Shown in pieces: positions 24,654-34,959 of a stretch of 37,088 nucleotides of DNA (its first letter is position 1; the number at the start of each line of letters is the position of its first letter). Below the pieces are notes generated by a model. That model saw only the letters and a list, made by a program, of their open reading frames with translations. It did not search any database and was not told where the DNA came from. Origin of the DNA: Burkholderiaceae bacterium (GTDB taxonomy: Bacteria; Pseudomonadota; Gammaproteobacteria; Burkholderiales; Burkholderiaceae_E); assembly GCA_024637155.1 (NCBI GenBank), contig JAGXFR010000016.1, positions 1 through 37,088 on the forward strand, given 5' to 3'. A program made the position numbers and the translations under genes.

Positions 24654-26242
24654 TCGCGCCCGGGGGCCGCCGCGAAGAGCGCCTGCGTGTACGGGTGGCG
24701 CGGCGCCGAGAAGATTTCGGCGGCCGGACCATACTCGACGATCACTCCCTGCGACATCACCGCGACGTCGTCGCACACCTGCGCGGCGACCCGCAGGTCG
24801 TGGGTGATGAACAGCATCGCGAGGTGCAGCCGATCGCGAATCTCGTCGAGCAATTCCAGCACCTGTGCCTGGACCGAGACATCCAGCGCGGAGACGGCCT
24901 CGTCGGCGATCAGCAGGTCGGGTTCCATCGCCAGCGCGCGCGCGATGCAGATGCGCTGACGCTGACCGCCGGAGAACTGGTGCGGATAGCGTTCCAGCGA
25001 CGCGGGATCCAGCCGCACCAGTTCCATGAGTTCGCGCGCGCGACGCAGCGCGTCGTGGCGTGGCGTGCCGTAGTTGACGGGACCTTCGATGATCGACTCC
25101 CCGACCCCCATCCGGGGATTGAGCGAGCGATAGGGGTCCTGGAAGACCAGCTGGACGCGCCGGCGCAACGGGCGCAGGCGCCGCGCCGACATGGTCGCGA
25201 TCTCGTCGTCGCCCAGCCGGATGCTGCCGTCGCTCGGATCGATCAGACGCGCGATGCAGCGCGCCACGGTGGACTTGCCCGAGCCCGACTCGCCGACGAT
25301 CCCGAGGGTCTGCCCGCGCCGGATCTCGAACGAGACGTCGCGCACCGCGTGGACCGCGTGGCGCTGCACGAAGAACCCGCCGCTGCGGTAGGTCTTGTTC
25401 ATCCGGGTGAGCGTGAGCACGGCAGGCGCCGCCTGGTCGGCGCCGCGATGACGCGGCTTCAGGCTGGGCACCGAGCCGATCAGCATGCGCGTGTAGGGGT
25501 GCTCGGGTTTCCCGAGCACGTCGTCCTTCGCACCGGTCTCGACGACCTGGCCCAACCGCAGCACCGCGACCTGCTCGCCGATCTCCGCGACCACGCCGAA
25601 GTCGTGGGTGATGAACAGCACGCCAGTGCGGTGCGTGATGCGCAGGTCGCGGATCAGCTTCAGGATCTGCGCCTGGGTGGTCACGTCGATCGCCGTCGTC
25701 GGCTCGTCGGCGATCAGCAGCGCCGGTTCGAGCACCAGTGCCATGGCGATCATGATGCGCTGGCGCTGACCGCCGGAGAGCTGGTGCGGAAAGGATTCGA
25801 ACATCCGCTCCGGGTCGGGCAGCCCGACTTCGTCGATGACCCGGCGCACCCTTTCGCGGCGCGCGGCCGGGTCGAGTTCGGTGTGGGTGCGCAGCACCTC
25901 GTCGATCTGCTCGCCGCAGCGCATCACGGGGTTCAGCGCGGTCATCGGCTCCTGGAAAACCATCGACATGCGCACGCAGCGCAGTTCGCGCAAGCGTGCC
26001 TGGGTAACGTGGGTGATGTCCTCGCCTTCGAGCAGGATCTGGCCCCTGACCACGGGCAGGGCGCGGGGCAGCAACCCCATCACCGCCTGTCCGATCACCG
26101 ACTTGCCCGAACCCGATTCGCCGACGAGGCAGAGGATCTCGCCGGGGTTCACCTGCAGGTTGACGCCCTCGACCGCGAACGGCCGATCGCCCCCTGCGGG
26201 CAGCGCGACGCTGAGGTTGCGGATCTCGAGGACGGCGCTCAT
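24635..26242 (-). CDS. fused double ATPase of a peptide-type ABC importer (DppD-DppF-like)
   Basis: Energy-coupling subunit with two complete nucleotide-binding domains in one 535-residue chain, like GsiA/YejF. Domain 1 has Walker A GESGSGKS (41-48), signature LSGGQ (155-159), Walker B LLIADEP (175-181) and the H-loop ITHD. Domain 2 has GESGSGKS (317-324), FSGGQ (423-427), LLIADEA (443-449) and ITHD. Each has a trailing oligopeptide-transporter C-terminal region ([24 protein letters not shown]). Both sites look catalytically competent. It follows the second permease gene by 4 bases and is the last gene of the operon. Confidence 0.95.
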   Translation of the reverse strand: MSAVLEIRNLSVALPAGGDRPFAVEGVNLQVNPGEILCLVGESGSGKSVIGQAVMGLLPRALPVVRGQILLEGEDITHVTQARLRELRCVRMSMVFQEPMTALNPVMRCGEQIDEVLRTHTELDPAARRERVRRVIDEVGLPDPERMFESFPHQLSGGQRQRIMIAMALVLEPALLIADEPTTAIDVTTQAQILKLIRDLRITHRTGVLFITHDFGVVAEIGEQVAVLRLGQVVETGAKDDVLGKPEHPYTRMLIGSVPSLKPRHRGADQAAPAVLTLTRMNKTYRSGGFFVQRHAVHAVRDVSFEIRRGQTLGIVGESGSGKSTVARCIARLIDPSDGSIRLGDDEIATMSARRLRPLRRRVQLVFQDPYRSLNPRMGVGESIIEGPVNYGTPRHDALRRARELMELVRLDPASLERYPHQFSGGQRQRICIARALAMEPDLLIADEAVSALDVSVQAQVLELLDEIRDRLHLAMLFITHDLRVAAQVCDDVAVMSQGVIVEYGPAAEIFSAPRHPYTQALFAAAPGRDYVFGA

Positions 26243-26246
26243 TCGC

Positions 26247-27176
26247 TCACACCCGCTTGCTCATCTTCGGATCCAGCGTGTCGCGCAGACCGTCGCCGAG
26301 GATGTTCACCGCCAGCACCGTCACCGCCAGGAAAATGCCGGGGAAGAACACGTTGTGGGGATAGTCCTGGAACTGCACGCGGCCCTCGGCCATGATGTTG
26401 CCCCAGGTCGGGATGTCCGTCGGCAGGCCGACGCCCAGGAAGGAGAGGATCGCCTCGATCAGGATGCCCGACGCACAGATGTAGGTGCCCTGCACGATCA
26501 GCGGGGCGGCGGTGTTCGGCAGGATGTGCTTGAACATGATCTTCCAGCCCGGCGTGCCCAGCGAGATCGCCGCCTCGACGTAGGGCTCCTCGCGCACCGA
26601 GAGCACGAGCGCACGGACCAGGCGCGTCACGCGCGGAATCTCGGGGATGGCGATGGCGATGATCACGGTGAGCAGGCTGGCGCGCCACAGGGCGACGAGC
26701 GCGATCGCGATCAGGATCCCGGGGATCGCCATCAGGCCGTCCATCACCCGCATCACCGTCCCGTCGAGCCAGCGCAGATAGCCGGCCGTGAGCCCGATGA
26801 GCACGCCGATCGCCACGGCGGCCAGCGCGCAAGCGACGCCCACGATCAGCGAGACCCGCGTTCCGTAGATCACGCGGCTGTAGATGTCGCGACCAAACGA
26901 GTCCGAGCCCATCAGGAACTGGTGCTTGAGGGTCTCGCCATCGAGCGTCATCACTTCGCCCATGGCGCCCGGCAGCAGGTCGCGGCTCGACGGGTCGAAG
27001 AGCGTCGGGTCGACGGTGTGGAGCCACGGCGCGGCCAGCGCGATGGCCACGAGCACGAGGAGCACGCAGCCGCCGATGCGCACGCTCCAGTTGTCGAGCG
27101 CGCGCCGCCAGACGCCGGGGCGTTCGATGACGGCGGCCGATTCGACCGACAGGGCTGCGCGTTCGTCGGTTGCCAT
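26247..27176 (-). CDS. peptide-type ABC transporter permease (DppC-like)
   Basis: Inner-membrane permease of the OppC/DppC class, 309 residues. A cytosolic N-tail and first helix (about 32-52) are followed by the periplasmic loop with HQFLMGSDSFGRDIYSRVIYGTRVSL, the OppC-type entry sequence. Five more helices form the core. The EAA loop, which docks onto the ATPase, is at EEPYVEAAISLGTPGWKIMFKHILPN. The start ATG (27174-27176) shares its A with the stop of the upstream permease, so translation is coupled; this also rules out the longer open frame to 28154. Confidence 0.94.
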   Translation of the reverse strand: MATDERAALSVESAAVIERPGVWRRALDNWSVRIGGCVLLVLVAIALAAPWLHTVDPTLFDPSSRDLLPGAMGEVMTLDGETLKHQFLMGSDSFGRDIYSRVIYGTRVSLIVGVACALAAVAIGVLIGLTAGYLRWLDGTVMRVMDGLMAIPGILIAIALVALWRASLLTVIIAIAIPEIPRVTRLVRALVLSVREEPYVEAAISLGTPGWKIMFKHILPNTAAPLIVQGTYICASGILIEAILSFLGVGLPTDIPTWGNIMAEGRVQFQDYPHNVFFPGIFLAVTVLAVNILGDGLRDTLDPKMSKRV

Positions 27177-28117
27177 CAGTAGCGGATCCGTGGATCGAAG
27201 ATCAGGTACGAGAGATCGACCAGCAGGTTGATCAGCACGTACACGAAGGAGAAGAACAGGATGACGCCCTGGATCGTCGGGAAATCGCGCGCGAGCACCG
27301 CGTCGACCGTGAGCCGGCCGAGCCCCGGAATGCCGAACACCGATTCCGTGACGACGACGCCTCCGATGAGCAGCGCCACGCCGATCCCGACCACGGTGAC
27401 GATCGGAATCGCGGCGTTCGCCAGCGCGTGCTGGATCAGCACCCGACGTTCCGAAAGGCCCTTCGCGCGGGCGGTGCGCACGTAGTCCTCGGTGAGGATT
27501 TCGGCGACGGCGGCGCGGGTCACGCGCGCGATGAGCGCGATGTAGATCGCCGAGAGCGCCAGCGAAGGCAGGATCAGGTGGCGCAGAAAGGGCACGAAGC
27601 CGTCGGCGATGCGCACGTAGCCCTGCACCGGCAGCCAGTTGAGCTTCAGGGCAACGAGCCAGATCAGCAGGTAGCCAATGATGAACACCGGCAGCGAAAA
27701 GCCGAGCACGGAAAAAGCCATCAGCGCCCGATCGAGCCATCCCCCGTGGCGCCATGCGGCGAGCACGCCGAGCGGGATCGCGATCAGCACCGAGAGCAGG
27801 ATGGTCGCCGTCGCCAGCGCGAAGGTCGGCTCGAGCCGCTGTCCGATCAGTTCGACGACCGGCATCTTGAAGTAGTACGACTCGCCCAGGTCGCCCCGGA
27901 TCAGGTGCCCGAACCAGATCGCAAACTGCGTCGGCAACGGCTCCTCGAGGCCCAGGCTTTCGCGGATCTGGCGGATGTTCTCGGTGCTGGCCGCGTCGCC
28001 GGCGATGATCGCCGCCGGGTCTCCGGGCGTGAGACGCAGCATCAGGAACACCAGCACGGCCACGACCAGCAGCACCGGGACGGTGGCGGCAATTCTCTTG
28101 ATCAGGAACCAGGTCAT
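27176..28117 (-). CDS. peptide-type ABC transporter permease (DppB-like)
   Basis: Inner-membrane permease of the OppB/DppB class, 313 residues and six helices. It opens with the typical FLIKRIAATVPVLLVVAVLVFLMLRLTPGDPA. The EAA loop is at TEDYVRTARAKGLSERRVLIQHALANA. The C-terminal LVDLSYLIFDPRIRY is the usual ending of the family. It lies 79 bases after the binding-protein gene, with a stable hairpin in between, and overlaps the second permease by one base. Confidence 0.95.
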   Translation of the reverse strand: MTWFLIKRIAATVPVLLVVAVLVFLMLRLTPGDPAAIIAGDAASTENIRQIRESLGLEEPLPTQFAIWFGHLIRGDLGESYYFKMPVVELIGQRLEPTFALATATILLSVLIAIPLGVLAAWRHGGWLDRALMAFSVLGFSLPVFIIGYLLIWLVALKLNWLPVQGYVRIADGFVPFLRHLILPSLALSAIYIALIARVTRAAVAEILTEDYVRTARAKGLSERRVLIQHALANAAIPIVTVVGIGVALLIGGVVVTESVFGIPGLGRLTVDAVLARDFPTIQGVILFFSFVYVLINLLVDLSYLIFDPRIRY

Positions 28118-28154
28118 CGGGAGATCCGAATCGCGGGGCAGGTGAGCGAATCAC

Positions 28155-28181
28155 CCCCGGGAACGCAGCGCGTTCCCGGGG
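28155..28181 (-). other. stable hairpin between binding-protein and permease genes
   Basis: A perfect 12-pair stem (CCCCGGGAACGC against GCGTTCCCGGGG) with a 3-base loop lies in the 79-base gap after the binding-protein stop. There is no T run, so it is not a simple terminator. Such stems after binding-protein genes are known to protect upstream mRNA and raise binding-protein levels over permeases; that role is inferred. Confidence 0.65.
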
Positions 28182-28196
28182 AATTCCAGTGGGCGA

Positions 28197-29783
28197 CTAC
28201 TTCTGGATGTTCCAGTAGAAGTTGCCCGGGCCGGTCACCAGGCCCTTGACGCCCTTGCGCACCGCGGCCGGCTGGATGTACTCGCCCAGCGGCGCGTGCG
28301 TGCCGTACGCGAACGCCTCGGTCTGGATCGCCTCGGCCAGCGCCTTCTTCTTGGCCGGATCGATCTCGCGCGCGAACTGATCGCGCAGCTTTTCGATTTC
28401 CGGATTGTTGGGCCAGCCGAACCAGGCCTTGTCGCCGCCGGCGTTCAAGGCCGCGTTCGAGAGCGGGTTCCAGATGTCGGGCGACACCCAGGCGGTGGCG
28501 AAGATGTTCCAGCCGCCGGCGGCGGGCGGATCCTTCTTCGCGCGCCGCGACACCAGCGTGCTCCAGTCCATCGACTGCAGGTCGACCTTGAAGCCCGCCT
28601 GACGCAGCAGTTGCGCGGCCACATCCGGCAACTTGGTGATCGACGCCAGATCTGTCGGCTTCATGATGACGATCGTCTCCCCCTTGTAGCCGGAGGCCTT
28701 GAGCAGTTCCTGCGCCTTGCGCAGGGTGCCTTTGGACTGGATCTCGCTGCCCTTGGTCGAGGCGTAGGGCGTGTTGCAGGTGAACATCGACGGGCAGGGC
28801 TTGTAGAACCCGTCCACGCCGACCTGCGCCTTGAGGAAGGGTTCCTGCGCGAGCGCCGCGAGCGCCGCCTGCTTGACCTTCGGGTTGTCGAACGGCGGGT
28901 GCAGGTGGTTGAAGCGCAGCATGTACTGGAAACCGAGCGGGTTGTTGTTGACGATTTCGACGTTCGGATTCGCCTTGAGGGCCGCGTAGGATTCGAAGGC
29001 GGGCTGCTCGATGATGTCGACTTCGCCCTGGGTGAGCGCATTGACCTGCTGCTGCGCATCGCGCAGCGCGAGGTTCCACTCGACCCGGTCGACGTAGACG
29101 CGCTTGCCGCCGGTGGTGCCCGAGGGCGCTTCGGCGCGCGGCACGTACTTGTCGTTCTTCAGGTAGACGGCCTTGTCACCCGGCTTGTACTCGTCGCGCT
29201 TGAAGATGTAAGGGCCCGAACCCGTGTAGTCGTCGATCTGCTTGTCGGCCGGCGTTTCGGCGACGCGCTTGGGCATGATGAAGGGCACGTTCGACGAGGG
29301 CTTGCCGAGCGCCTCGATCATGAAGCCGTTGGCTTCGCGCAGAAAGACCCGGAATTTGTCGGGCGCAGGCGAGTCCATTTTCTCGATGAAGGTGAAGAGC
29401 TTCTGTCCCATCGAGTCGCGCTTGCCCCAGCGCTCGAGCGAGGCGATCACGTCCTCGCCCGTGACGGGCTTGCCGTCATGGAACGCGAGGCCCTTGCGCA
29501 GCGTGAAGGTCCACAGCCGGTGGTCCGGACTCACCGTCCAGGTGTCGACCATCTGCGGTTTGACCTGGCTCTTTTCGTCGGTACCAAAGAGCGTGTCGTA
29601 AATCATGTAGCCATGATTGCGCACCATGTAAGCAGTGGTCCAAATCGGGTCCAGGATCGCCAGATTCGAGTGCGGGATCACCTTGAGCACCGTCCCCTGC
29701 GCCTGCGCGGGGATCGGCGCCAGCAGGGCCAGCGCAGCCGCGCTGCCAGCGAGCGCCACGGCAAGTCGTGCGAAACGTTTCAT
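28197..29783 (-). CDS. periplasmic peptide/solute-binding protein of ABC importer (SBP family 5)
   Basis: Periplasmic binding protein of the DppA/OppA class, 528 residues. The signal peptide is residues 1-28 (ALAGSAAALALLAPIPAQA, then QG). Family landmarks are LDPIWTTAYMVRNHGYMIYDTLF, the conserved TFTLRKGLAFHDGKPVTGEDVIASLERW segment and TGSGPYIFKRDEY. The ligand cannot be predicted; family members bind peptides, glutathione, nickel chelates or opines. The start at 29783 has GGGAGA about 7 bases upstream; the frame extends 12 codons further without such a site. It is the first gene of the importer operon and lies downstream of the fumarase terminator, so it should have its own promoter, which I could not place with confidence. 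Confidence 0.95.
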   Translation of the reverse strand: MKRFARLAVALAGSAAALALLAPIPAQAQGTVLKVIPHSNLAILDPIWTTAYMVRNHGYMIYDTLFGTDEKSQVKPQMVDTWTVSPDHRLWTFTLRKGLAFHDGKPVTGEDVIASLERWGKRDSMGQKLFTFIEKMDSPAPDKFRVFLREANGFMIEALGKPSSNVPFIMPKRVAETPADKQIDDYTGSGPYIFKRDEYKPGDKAVYLKNDKYVPRAEAPSGTTGGKRVYVDRVEWNLALRDAQQQVNALTQGEVDIIEQPAFESYAALKANPNVEIVNNNPLGFQYMLRFNHLHPPFDNPKVKQAALAALAQEPFLKAQVGVDGFYKPCPSMFTCNTPYASTKGSEIQSKGTLRKAQELLKASGYKGETIVIMKPTDLASITKLPDVAAQLLRQAGFKVDLQSMDWSTLVSRRAKKDPPAAGGWNIFATAWVSPDIWNPLSNAALNAGGDKAWFGWPNNPEIEKLRDQFAREIDPAKKKALAEAIQTEAFAYGTHAPLGEYIQPAAVRKGVKGLVTGPGNFYWNIQK

Positions 29784-29891
29784 TGTCAGTCTCCCTGTTG
29801 TCGTTTTCTCTGTCGCCACCGCTGGGGCGCGCGAGCACCATGGTACCGCGAGTGCCGGCTGTCCAGAAGCACGGGCCGCGCCGTCTCGCCC

Positions 29892-29923
29892 AAAAGAAAC
29901 CGGGGCCGCAATCGGCCCCGGTT
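29892..29923 (-). terminator. Rho-independent terminator of the fumarase gene
   Basis: An 11-pair perfect stem (AACCGGGGCCG against CGGCCCCGGTT) with an ATTG loop, followed by TCTTTT on the minus strand, 17 bases after the fumarase stop. It is a strong intrinsic terminator that separates fumarase from the ABC importer operon. Confidence 0.88.
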
Positions 29924-29940
29924 CGTGCGCACCGCCTGGT

Positions 29941-31464
29941 TCAGGCGGCCATGACCGGAATCTTGCCGATGCGCTCCTGCCATTCGCGCGGCCCGGTTTC
30001 GTGCACTGAGGTGCCCAGTGCGTCCACGGCGACGGTGACCGGCATGTCGGTGAGGTCGAACTCGTAGATCGCCTCCATGCCCAGATCGCCGAAGGCCACC
30101 ACCTTGGACTGCCGGATCGCCTTGGACACCAGATAGGCCGCGCCGCCGACCGCCATCAGATAGGCGGCCTTGTGCTTCTTGATTGCGGCGATCGCCGCCG
30201 GCCCGCGTTCCGCCTTGCCGACCATCGCGATCAGCCCGGTCTGCGCGAGCATCATCTCGGTGAACTTGTCCATGCGCGTCGAGGTCGTCGGGCCGGCCGG
30301 GCCAACGGCCTCGTCGCGCACCGGATCGACCGGTCCGACGTAGTAGATCACCCGGTTCTTGAAGTCCACCGGCAGTTTCTCGCCCTTGGCGAGCATGTCC
30401 TGAATGCGCTTGTGCGCTGCGTCACGACCGGTGAGCATCTTGCCCGAGAGCAACAGGGTCTGGCCCGGCTTCCACGAGGCCACTTCCTCGGCAGTCAGCG
30501 TATTCAGGTCGACCCGCTTGGATTTCTCGTAGTCCGGTGCCCAGTCGACGTCGGGCCACTCGGAGAGCGCCGGCGGTTCGCAGTACGCCGGTCCGGAGCC
30601 GTCGAGCACGAAGTGCGCGTGGCGCGTGGCCGCGCAGTTGGGGATCATCGCGACCGGCTTGGAGGCCGCGTGGGTCGGGAAGGTCTTGATCTTCACGTCG
30701 AGCACGGTGGCCAGGCCGCCCAGGCCCTGGGCACCGATTCCGAGCGCGTTGACCTTCTCGTAGAGTTCGACGCGCAGCTTCTCGGTATCGTCCTTGGCGC
30801 CACGCGCGAGCAGGTCAGCCATGTCGAGCGGCTCCATCAGCGCTTCCTTGGCCATTAGCATCGCCTTCTCAACCGTGCCGCCCACGCCGATCCCGAGCAT
30901 GCCCGGCGGGCACCAGCCCGCGCCCATCGTCGGCACCGTCTTCATCACCCAATCGACGACCGAATCCGAGGGATTGAGCATCACCATCTTGCTCTTGTTC
31001 TCCGAGCCGCCGCCCTTGGCGGCGACGGTCACATCGAGCTTGTCGCCCGGGACCAGTTCCACGTTGAGCACCGCCGGCGTGTTGTCCTGCGTGTTCTTGC
31101 GGCTGAACATCGGATCCGCGACGACCGAAGCGCGCAGCGTGTTGTCGGGGTTGAGGTAGCCGCGGCGCACACCCTCGTCGACTGCTTCGGCGAGCGTGCC
31201 GTCCAGGCCCTCGAAACGCACGTCCATCCCCACCTTGAGGAAGACGTTGACAATGCCCGTGTCCTGGCAGATCGGGCGCTTGCCCTCGGCGCACATCCGC
31301 GAATTGGTCAGGATCTGGGCGATCGCGTCGCGCGCCGCCGGGCTCTGTTCGGCCTCGTACGCGCGGGCCAGATGCCGGATGAAATCGAGCGGATGGTAGT
31401 AACTGATGAACTGCAGTGCCGCCGCGATCGACTCGACCAGATCGTCCCGCTTGATGATCGTCAT
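29941..31464 (-). CDS. fumA: fumarate hydratase, class I (iron-sulfur)
   Basis: TCA-cycle enzyme interconverting fumarate and malate, of the oxygen-sensitive [4Fe-4S] class I type. In this 507-residue single chain, the N-terminal catalytic domain holds the cluster ligands C66 (RPICQDTG), C185 (GWCPPGMLGIG) and C277 (IPNCAATRH). The C-terminal domain contains GPTTSTRMDKF and GKAERGP. The alpha and beta parts are fused as in E. coli FumA/FumB. The start has GAGGAG 8 bases upstream. A candidate promoter (31512-31539) precedes it and a strong terminator follows. It is divergent from acs. Confidence 0.95.
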   Translation of the reverse strand: MTIIKRDDLVESIAAALQFISYYHPLDFIRHLARAYEAEQSPAARDAIAQILTNSRMCAEGKRPICQDTGIVNVFLKVGMDVRFEGLDGTLAEAVDEGVRRGYLNPDNTLRASVVADPMFSRKNTQDNTPAVLNVELVPGDKLDVTVAAKGGGSENKSKMVMLNPSDSVVDWVMKTVPTMGAGWCPPGMLGIGVGGTVEKAMLMAKEALMEPLDMADLLARGAKDDTEKLRVELYEKVNALGIGAQGLGGLATVLDVKIKTFPTHAASKPVAMIPNCAATRHAHFVLDGSGPAYCEPPALSEWPDVDWAPDYEKSKRVDLNTLTAEEVASWKPGQTLLLSGKMLTGRDAAHKRIQDMLAKGEKLPVDFKNRVIYYVGPVDPVRDEAVGPAGPTTSTRMDKFTEMMLAQTGLIAMVGKAERGPAAIAAIKKHKAAYLMAVGGAAYLVSKAIRQSKVVAFGDLGMEAIYEFDLTDMPVTVAVDALGTSVHETGPREWQERIGKIPVMAA

Positions 31465-31477
31465 TCCAACACTCCTC

Positions 31478-31507
31478 TTGATTTGATTAAGGTTTGCCCC
31501 TTACACT
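31478..31507 (+). promoter_or_regulatory. candidate promoter of acs
   Basis: TTGATT (31478-31483) and TACACT (31502-31507) with an 18-base spacer on the plus strand. It would give a leader of about 200 bases before the acs ATG, which is long but possible. Its boxes interleave with the fumarase promoter on the other strand. Confidence 0.4.
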
Positions 31508-31511
31508 GGAT

Positions 31512-31539
31512 ATTATGGCGCTTCCGCAGGCGCCGTGAA
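31512..31539 (-). promoter_or_regulatory. candidate promoter of the fumarase gene
   Basis: On the minus strand, TTCACG (31534-31539) and CATAAT (31512-31517) are 16 bases apart. The predicted start is about 31505, giving a 40-base leader to the ATG at 31464. Confidence 0.5.
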
Positions 31540-31710
31540 ACGCGTGCCGGACTCCGTGAGATTTCCGGCGCGAGGTCTCCAAGAAGAAGCGACCGGCTTT
31601 CGTGCGGTCGACAAACTGCCCGCTCTCCGTTCTGACCGCGCCCGTGGCGGGGTCGGTTGTCGTTTAGAACAAGACAGACCTCGACGGTCGACAGGAATGG
31701 GGGAGAGAGG

Positions 31711-33693
<1,983 letters not shown>

Positions 33694-33712
33694 AGTCAAA
33701 AGGAAACAACGC

Positions 33713-34006
33713 GTGCTTTCGTTGGTCGTCGTGCTCAAGGGTCTGGTGGAGTTCGCGCTGCTGCTCCTCGTCGCGCAGGGGCTCGTCTTCGTGGTGAGCT
33801 TCGGTCGTCACGAGGTCAACCGCGTCTACCGGGGCATCCGGTTCCTGACCTCGCCGGTCAACGCGGCGGTGCGACGGATCACCCCGCGCCTGGTCCTCGA
33901 CAAGCACGTGCCGGCCGTATCCGCGCTGCTGCTGTTTTTCTGCTGGGTGGCGCTGCTGGCGGCCAAGGTCCAGTTGATGCCGGTCGTCACCCGGGCGGGA
34001 GGCTGA
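33713..34006 (+). CDS. small two-helix membrane protein, unknown function
   Basis: Protein of 97 residues with hydrophobic helices at about 8-28 and 66-86. Between them is a basic segment (EVNRVYRGIRFLTSPVNAAVRRITPR) that probably lies in the cytosol or at the membrane surface. I recognise the pattern as that of conserved small proteins found beside acs in betaproteobacteria but cannot name a family. GTG at 33713 is the start, with AAGGA 7 bases upstream. It begins 19 bases after acs and ends 3 bases before the TPR gene, so the three are probably one operon. Confidence 0.65.
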   Translation: MLSLVVVLKGLVEFALLLLVAQGLVFVVSFGRHEVNRVYRGIRFLTSPVNAAVRRITPRLVLDKHVPAVSALLLFFCWVALLAAKVQLMPVVTRAGG

Positions 34007-34009
34007 GCG

Positions 34010-34594
34010 ATGCAACTCGTCAACGCCTGGTTCTACCGTCAGATGGCCATCTGGTCGACGATCTTCAAGCGCGACGGCATGGCGCTCGAGTACTGGGGGC
34101 GGGTGCGTGCGCTGCGCCCGCGTGACGCGCGACCGGTTTCGGCGATTGCCCACCTGCACGCGGCGCAAGGGCGGCACGGCGCGGCAATGCAGAGCCTGGC
34201 AGAGGCGCTCGCCATCGAGCCCGGGCAGGCCGACGGCTGGTTCAATCTGGGTTTTCTGCAGCAGGAACAGGGCGAACACGCCGCCGCGATCACCAGCTTC
34301 GAACGTGCGCTGGCCATCAACGAGAAGCTCGATCGGGCCTTCTACGGCAAGGCCCTGTCGCTGATCAAGCTGGGGCAGGTCGAGGCCGCGATCGCGCCGC
34401 TTCGGAAGAACACCGAGTTGCAGCCGATGAGCCCCTACGGCTGGTATCAACTCGCGCATGTCTATCACCGGCTCGGCGACGCCGAGCGGGTCGCAAAGAC
34501 GATTCGCCGCCTCGCGCAGTTCGAGCCCAAGGTTGCCCGTCAGCTCGAGGGCGAGACCGGGGTAAGCGTGGGCGTGCGGCTGCTTTCTGACTGA
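34010..34594 (+). CDS. tetratricopeptide-repeat protein
   Basis: A 194-residue protein made mostly of TPR helices. Repeats are visible at about residues 26-58 (ALEYWGRVRALRPRDARPVSAIAHLHAAQGRH), 59-92 (AAMQSLAEALAIEPGQADGWFNLGFLQQEQGEH), 93-126 (AAITSFERALAINEKLDRAFYGKALSLIKLGQ) and 127-160. The consensus G, A and P positions are well kept. There is no signal peptide; the short N-terminus (LVNAWFYRQMAIWSTIF) is amphipathic. TPRs mediate protein contacts, so it may be an adaptor for its membrane neighbours, which is inference. GGGAGG is 8 bases before the ATG, within the end of the preceding gene. Confidence 0.8.
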   Translation: MQLVNAWFYRQMAIWSTIFKRDGMALEYWGRVRALRPRDARPVSAIAHLHAAQGRHGAAMQSLAEALAIEPGQADGWFNLGFLQQEQGEHAAAITSFERALAINEKLDRAFYGKALSLIKLGQVEAAIAPLRKNTELQPMSPYGWYQLAHVYHRLGDAERVAKTIRRLAQFEPKVARQLEGETGVSVGVRLLSD

Positions 34595-34646
34595 TGACGC
34601 GCGGGAGGGCCTGACCAGGAGAACGACGACAGAAGGATTCGACCTC

Positions 34647-34673
34647 GGTGATCGCAAGACACATTGCGACACC
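34647..34673 (+). promoter_or_regulatory. bulged inverted repeat upstream of the symporter small subunit
   Basis: GGTGATCGCAA (34647-34657) and TTGCGACACC (34664-34673) pair over 10 bases with a single unpaired A, around a 6-base loop. It could be an RNA hairpin in the leader or a protein-binding palindrome (TCGCAA/TTGCGA). There is no T run. Confidence 0.5.
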
Positions 34674-34674
34674 T

Positions 34675-34691
34675 TCCAACCCTTTGGAGGA
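34675..34691 (+). promoter_or_regulatory. hairpin overlapping the ribosome-binding site of the DUF4212 gene
   Basis: TCCAA (34675-34679) pairs with TTGGA (34684-34688) around CCCT. The 3' arm contains the first bases of the GGAGGA ribosome-binding site (34686-34691), 5-10 bases before the ATG at 34696. The stem is short, so masking would be weak unless stabilised. Confidence 0.4.
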
Positions 34692-34695
34692 AGAC

Positions 34696-34959
34696 ATGCA
34701 ATTAACGGATCGACACCGTGAGTACTGGCAGAAGAACCTGCGGATCACCGGGATCCTGATGGGGATCTGGTTCTTCACGACCTATGTCATCGGATTTTTC
34801 TCGCGCTCGCTCGACTTCACGATCTTCGGGTGGCCGTTCTACTTCTACATGGGCGCGCAGGGTTCCCTGATCATCTATGTGCTGATCATCGCCTTCTACG
34901 CGCGTTACATGAACCGGCTCGACAAAGAGTACGGCGTGGATGAGGAGGAAGTGGAATGA
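34696..34959 (+). CDS. DUF4212 sodium/substrate symporter small subunit
   Basis: Membrane protein of 87 residues with two helices (about 18-38 and 46-70), of the DUF4212 family, which occurs with large SSS symporters and is annotated as their small subunit. RHREYWQKNLRITGILMGIWFFTTYV and FGWPFYFYMGAQGSLIIYVLIIAFYARYMNRLD are the family's conserved segments. A GGAGGA site 5 bases ahead selects the ATG at 34696 over an upstream GTG. Its stop overlaps the symporter start in an ATGA junction, so the two are translationally coupled and probably made in matched amounts. Confidence 0.92.
   Translation: MQLTDRHREYWQKNLRITGILMGIWFFTTYVIGFFSRSLDFTIFGWPFYFYMGAQGSLIIYVLIIAFYARYMNRLDKEYGVDEEEVE

Noticed and set aside
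26247..28154. A single 635-codon open frame that seems to fuse both permeases
   Set aside because: Only the part from 27176 encodes a permease; the rest is out of frame with the first permease gene, which reads in another frame up to 28117.
31517..31534. GGCGC/GCGCC inverted repeat between fumarase and acs
   Set aside because: It lies in the spacer of the predicted fumarase promoter and is short; nothing shows more than chance in GC-rich DNA.
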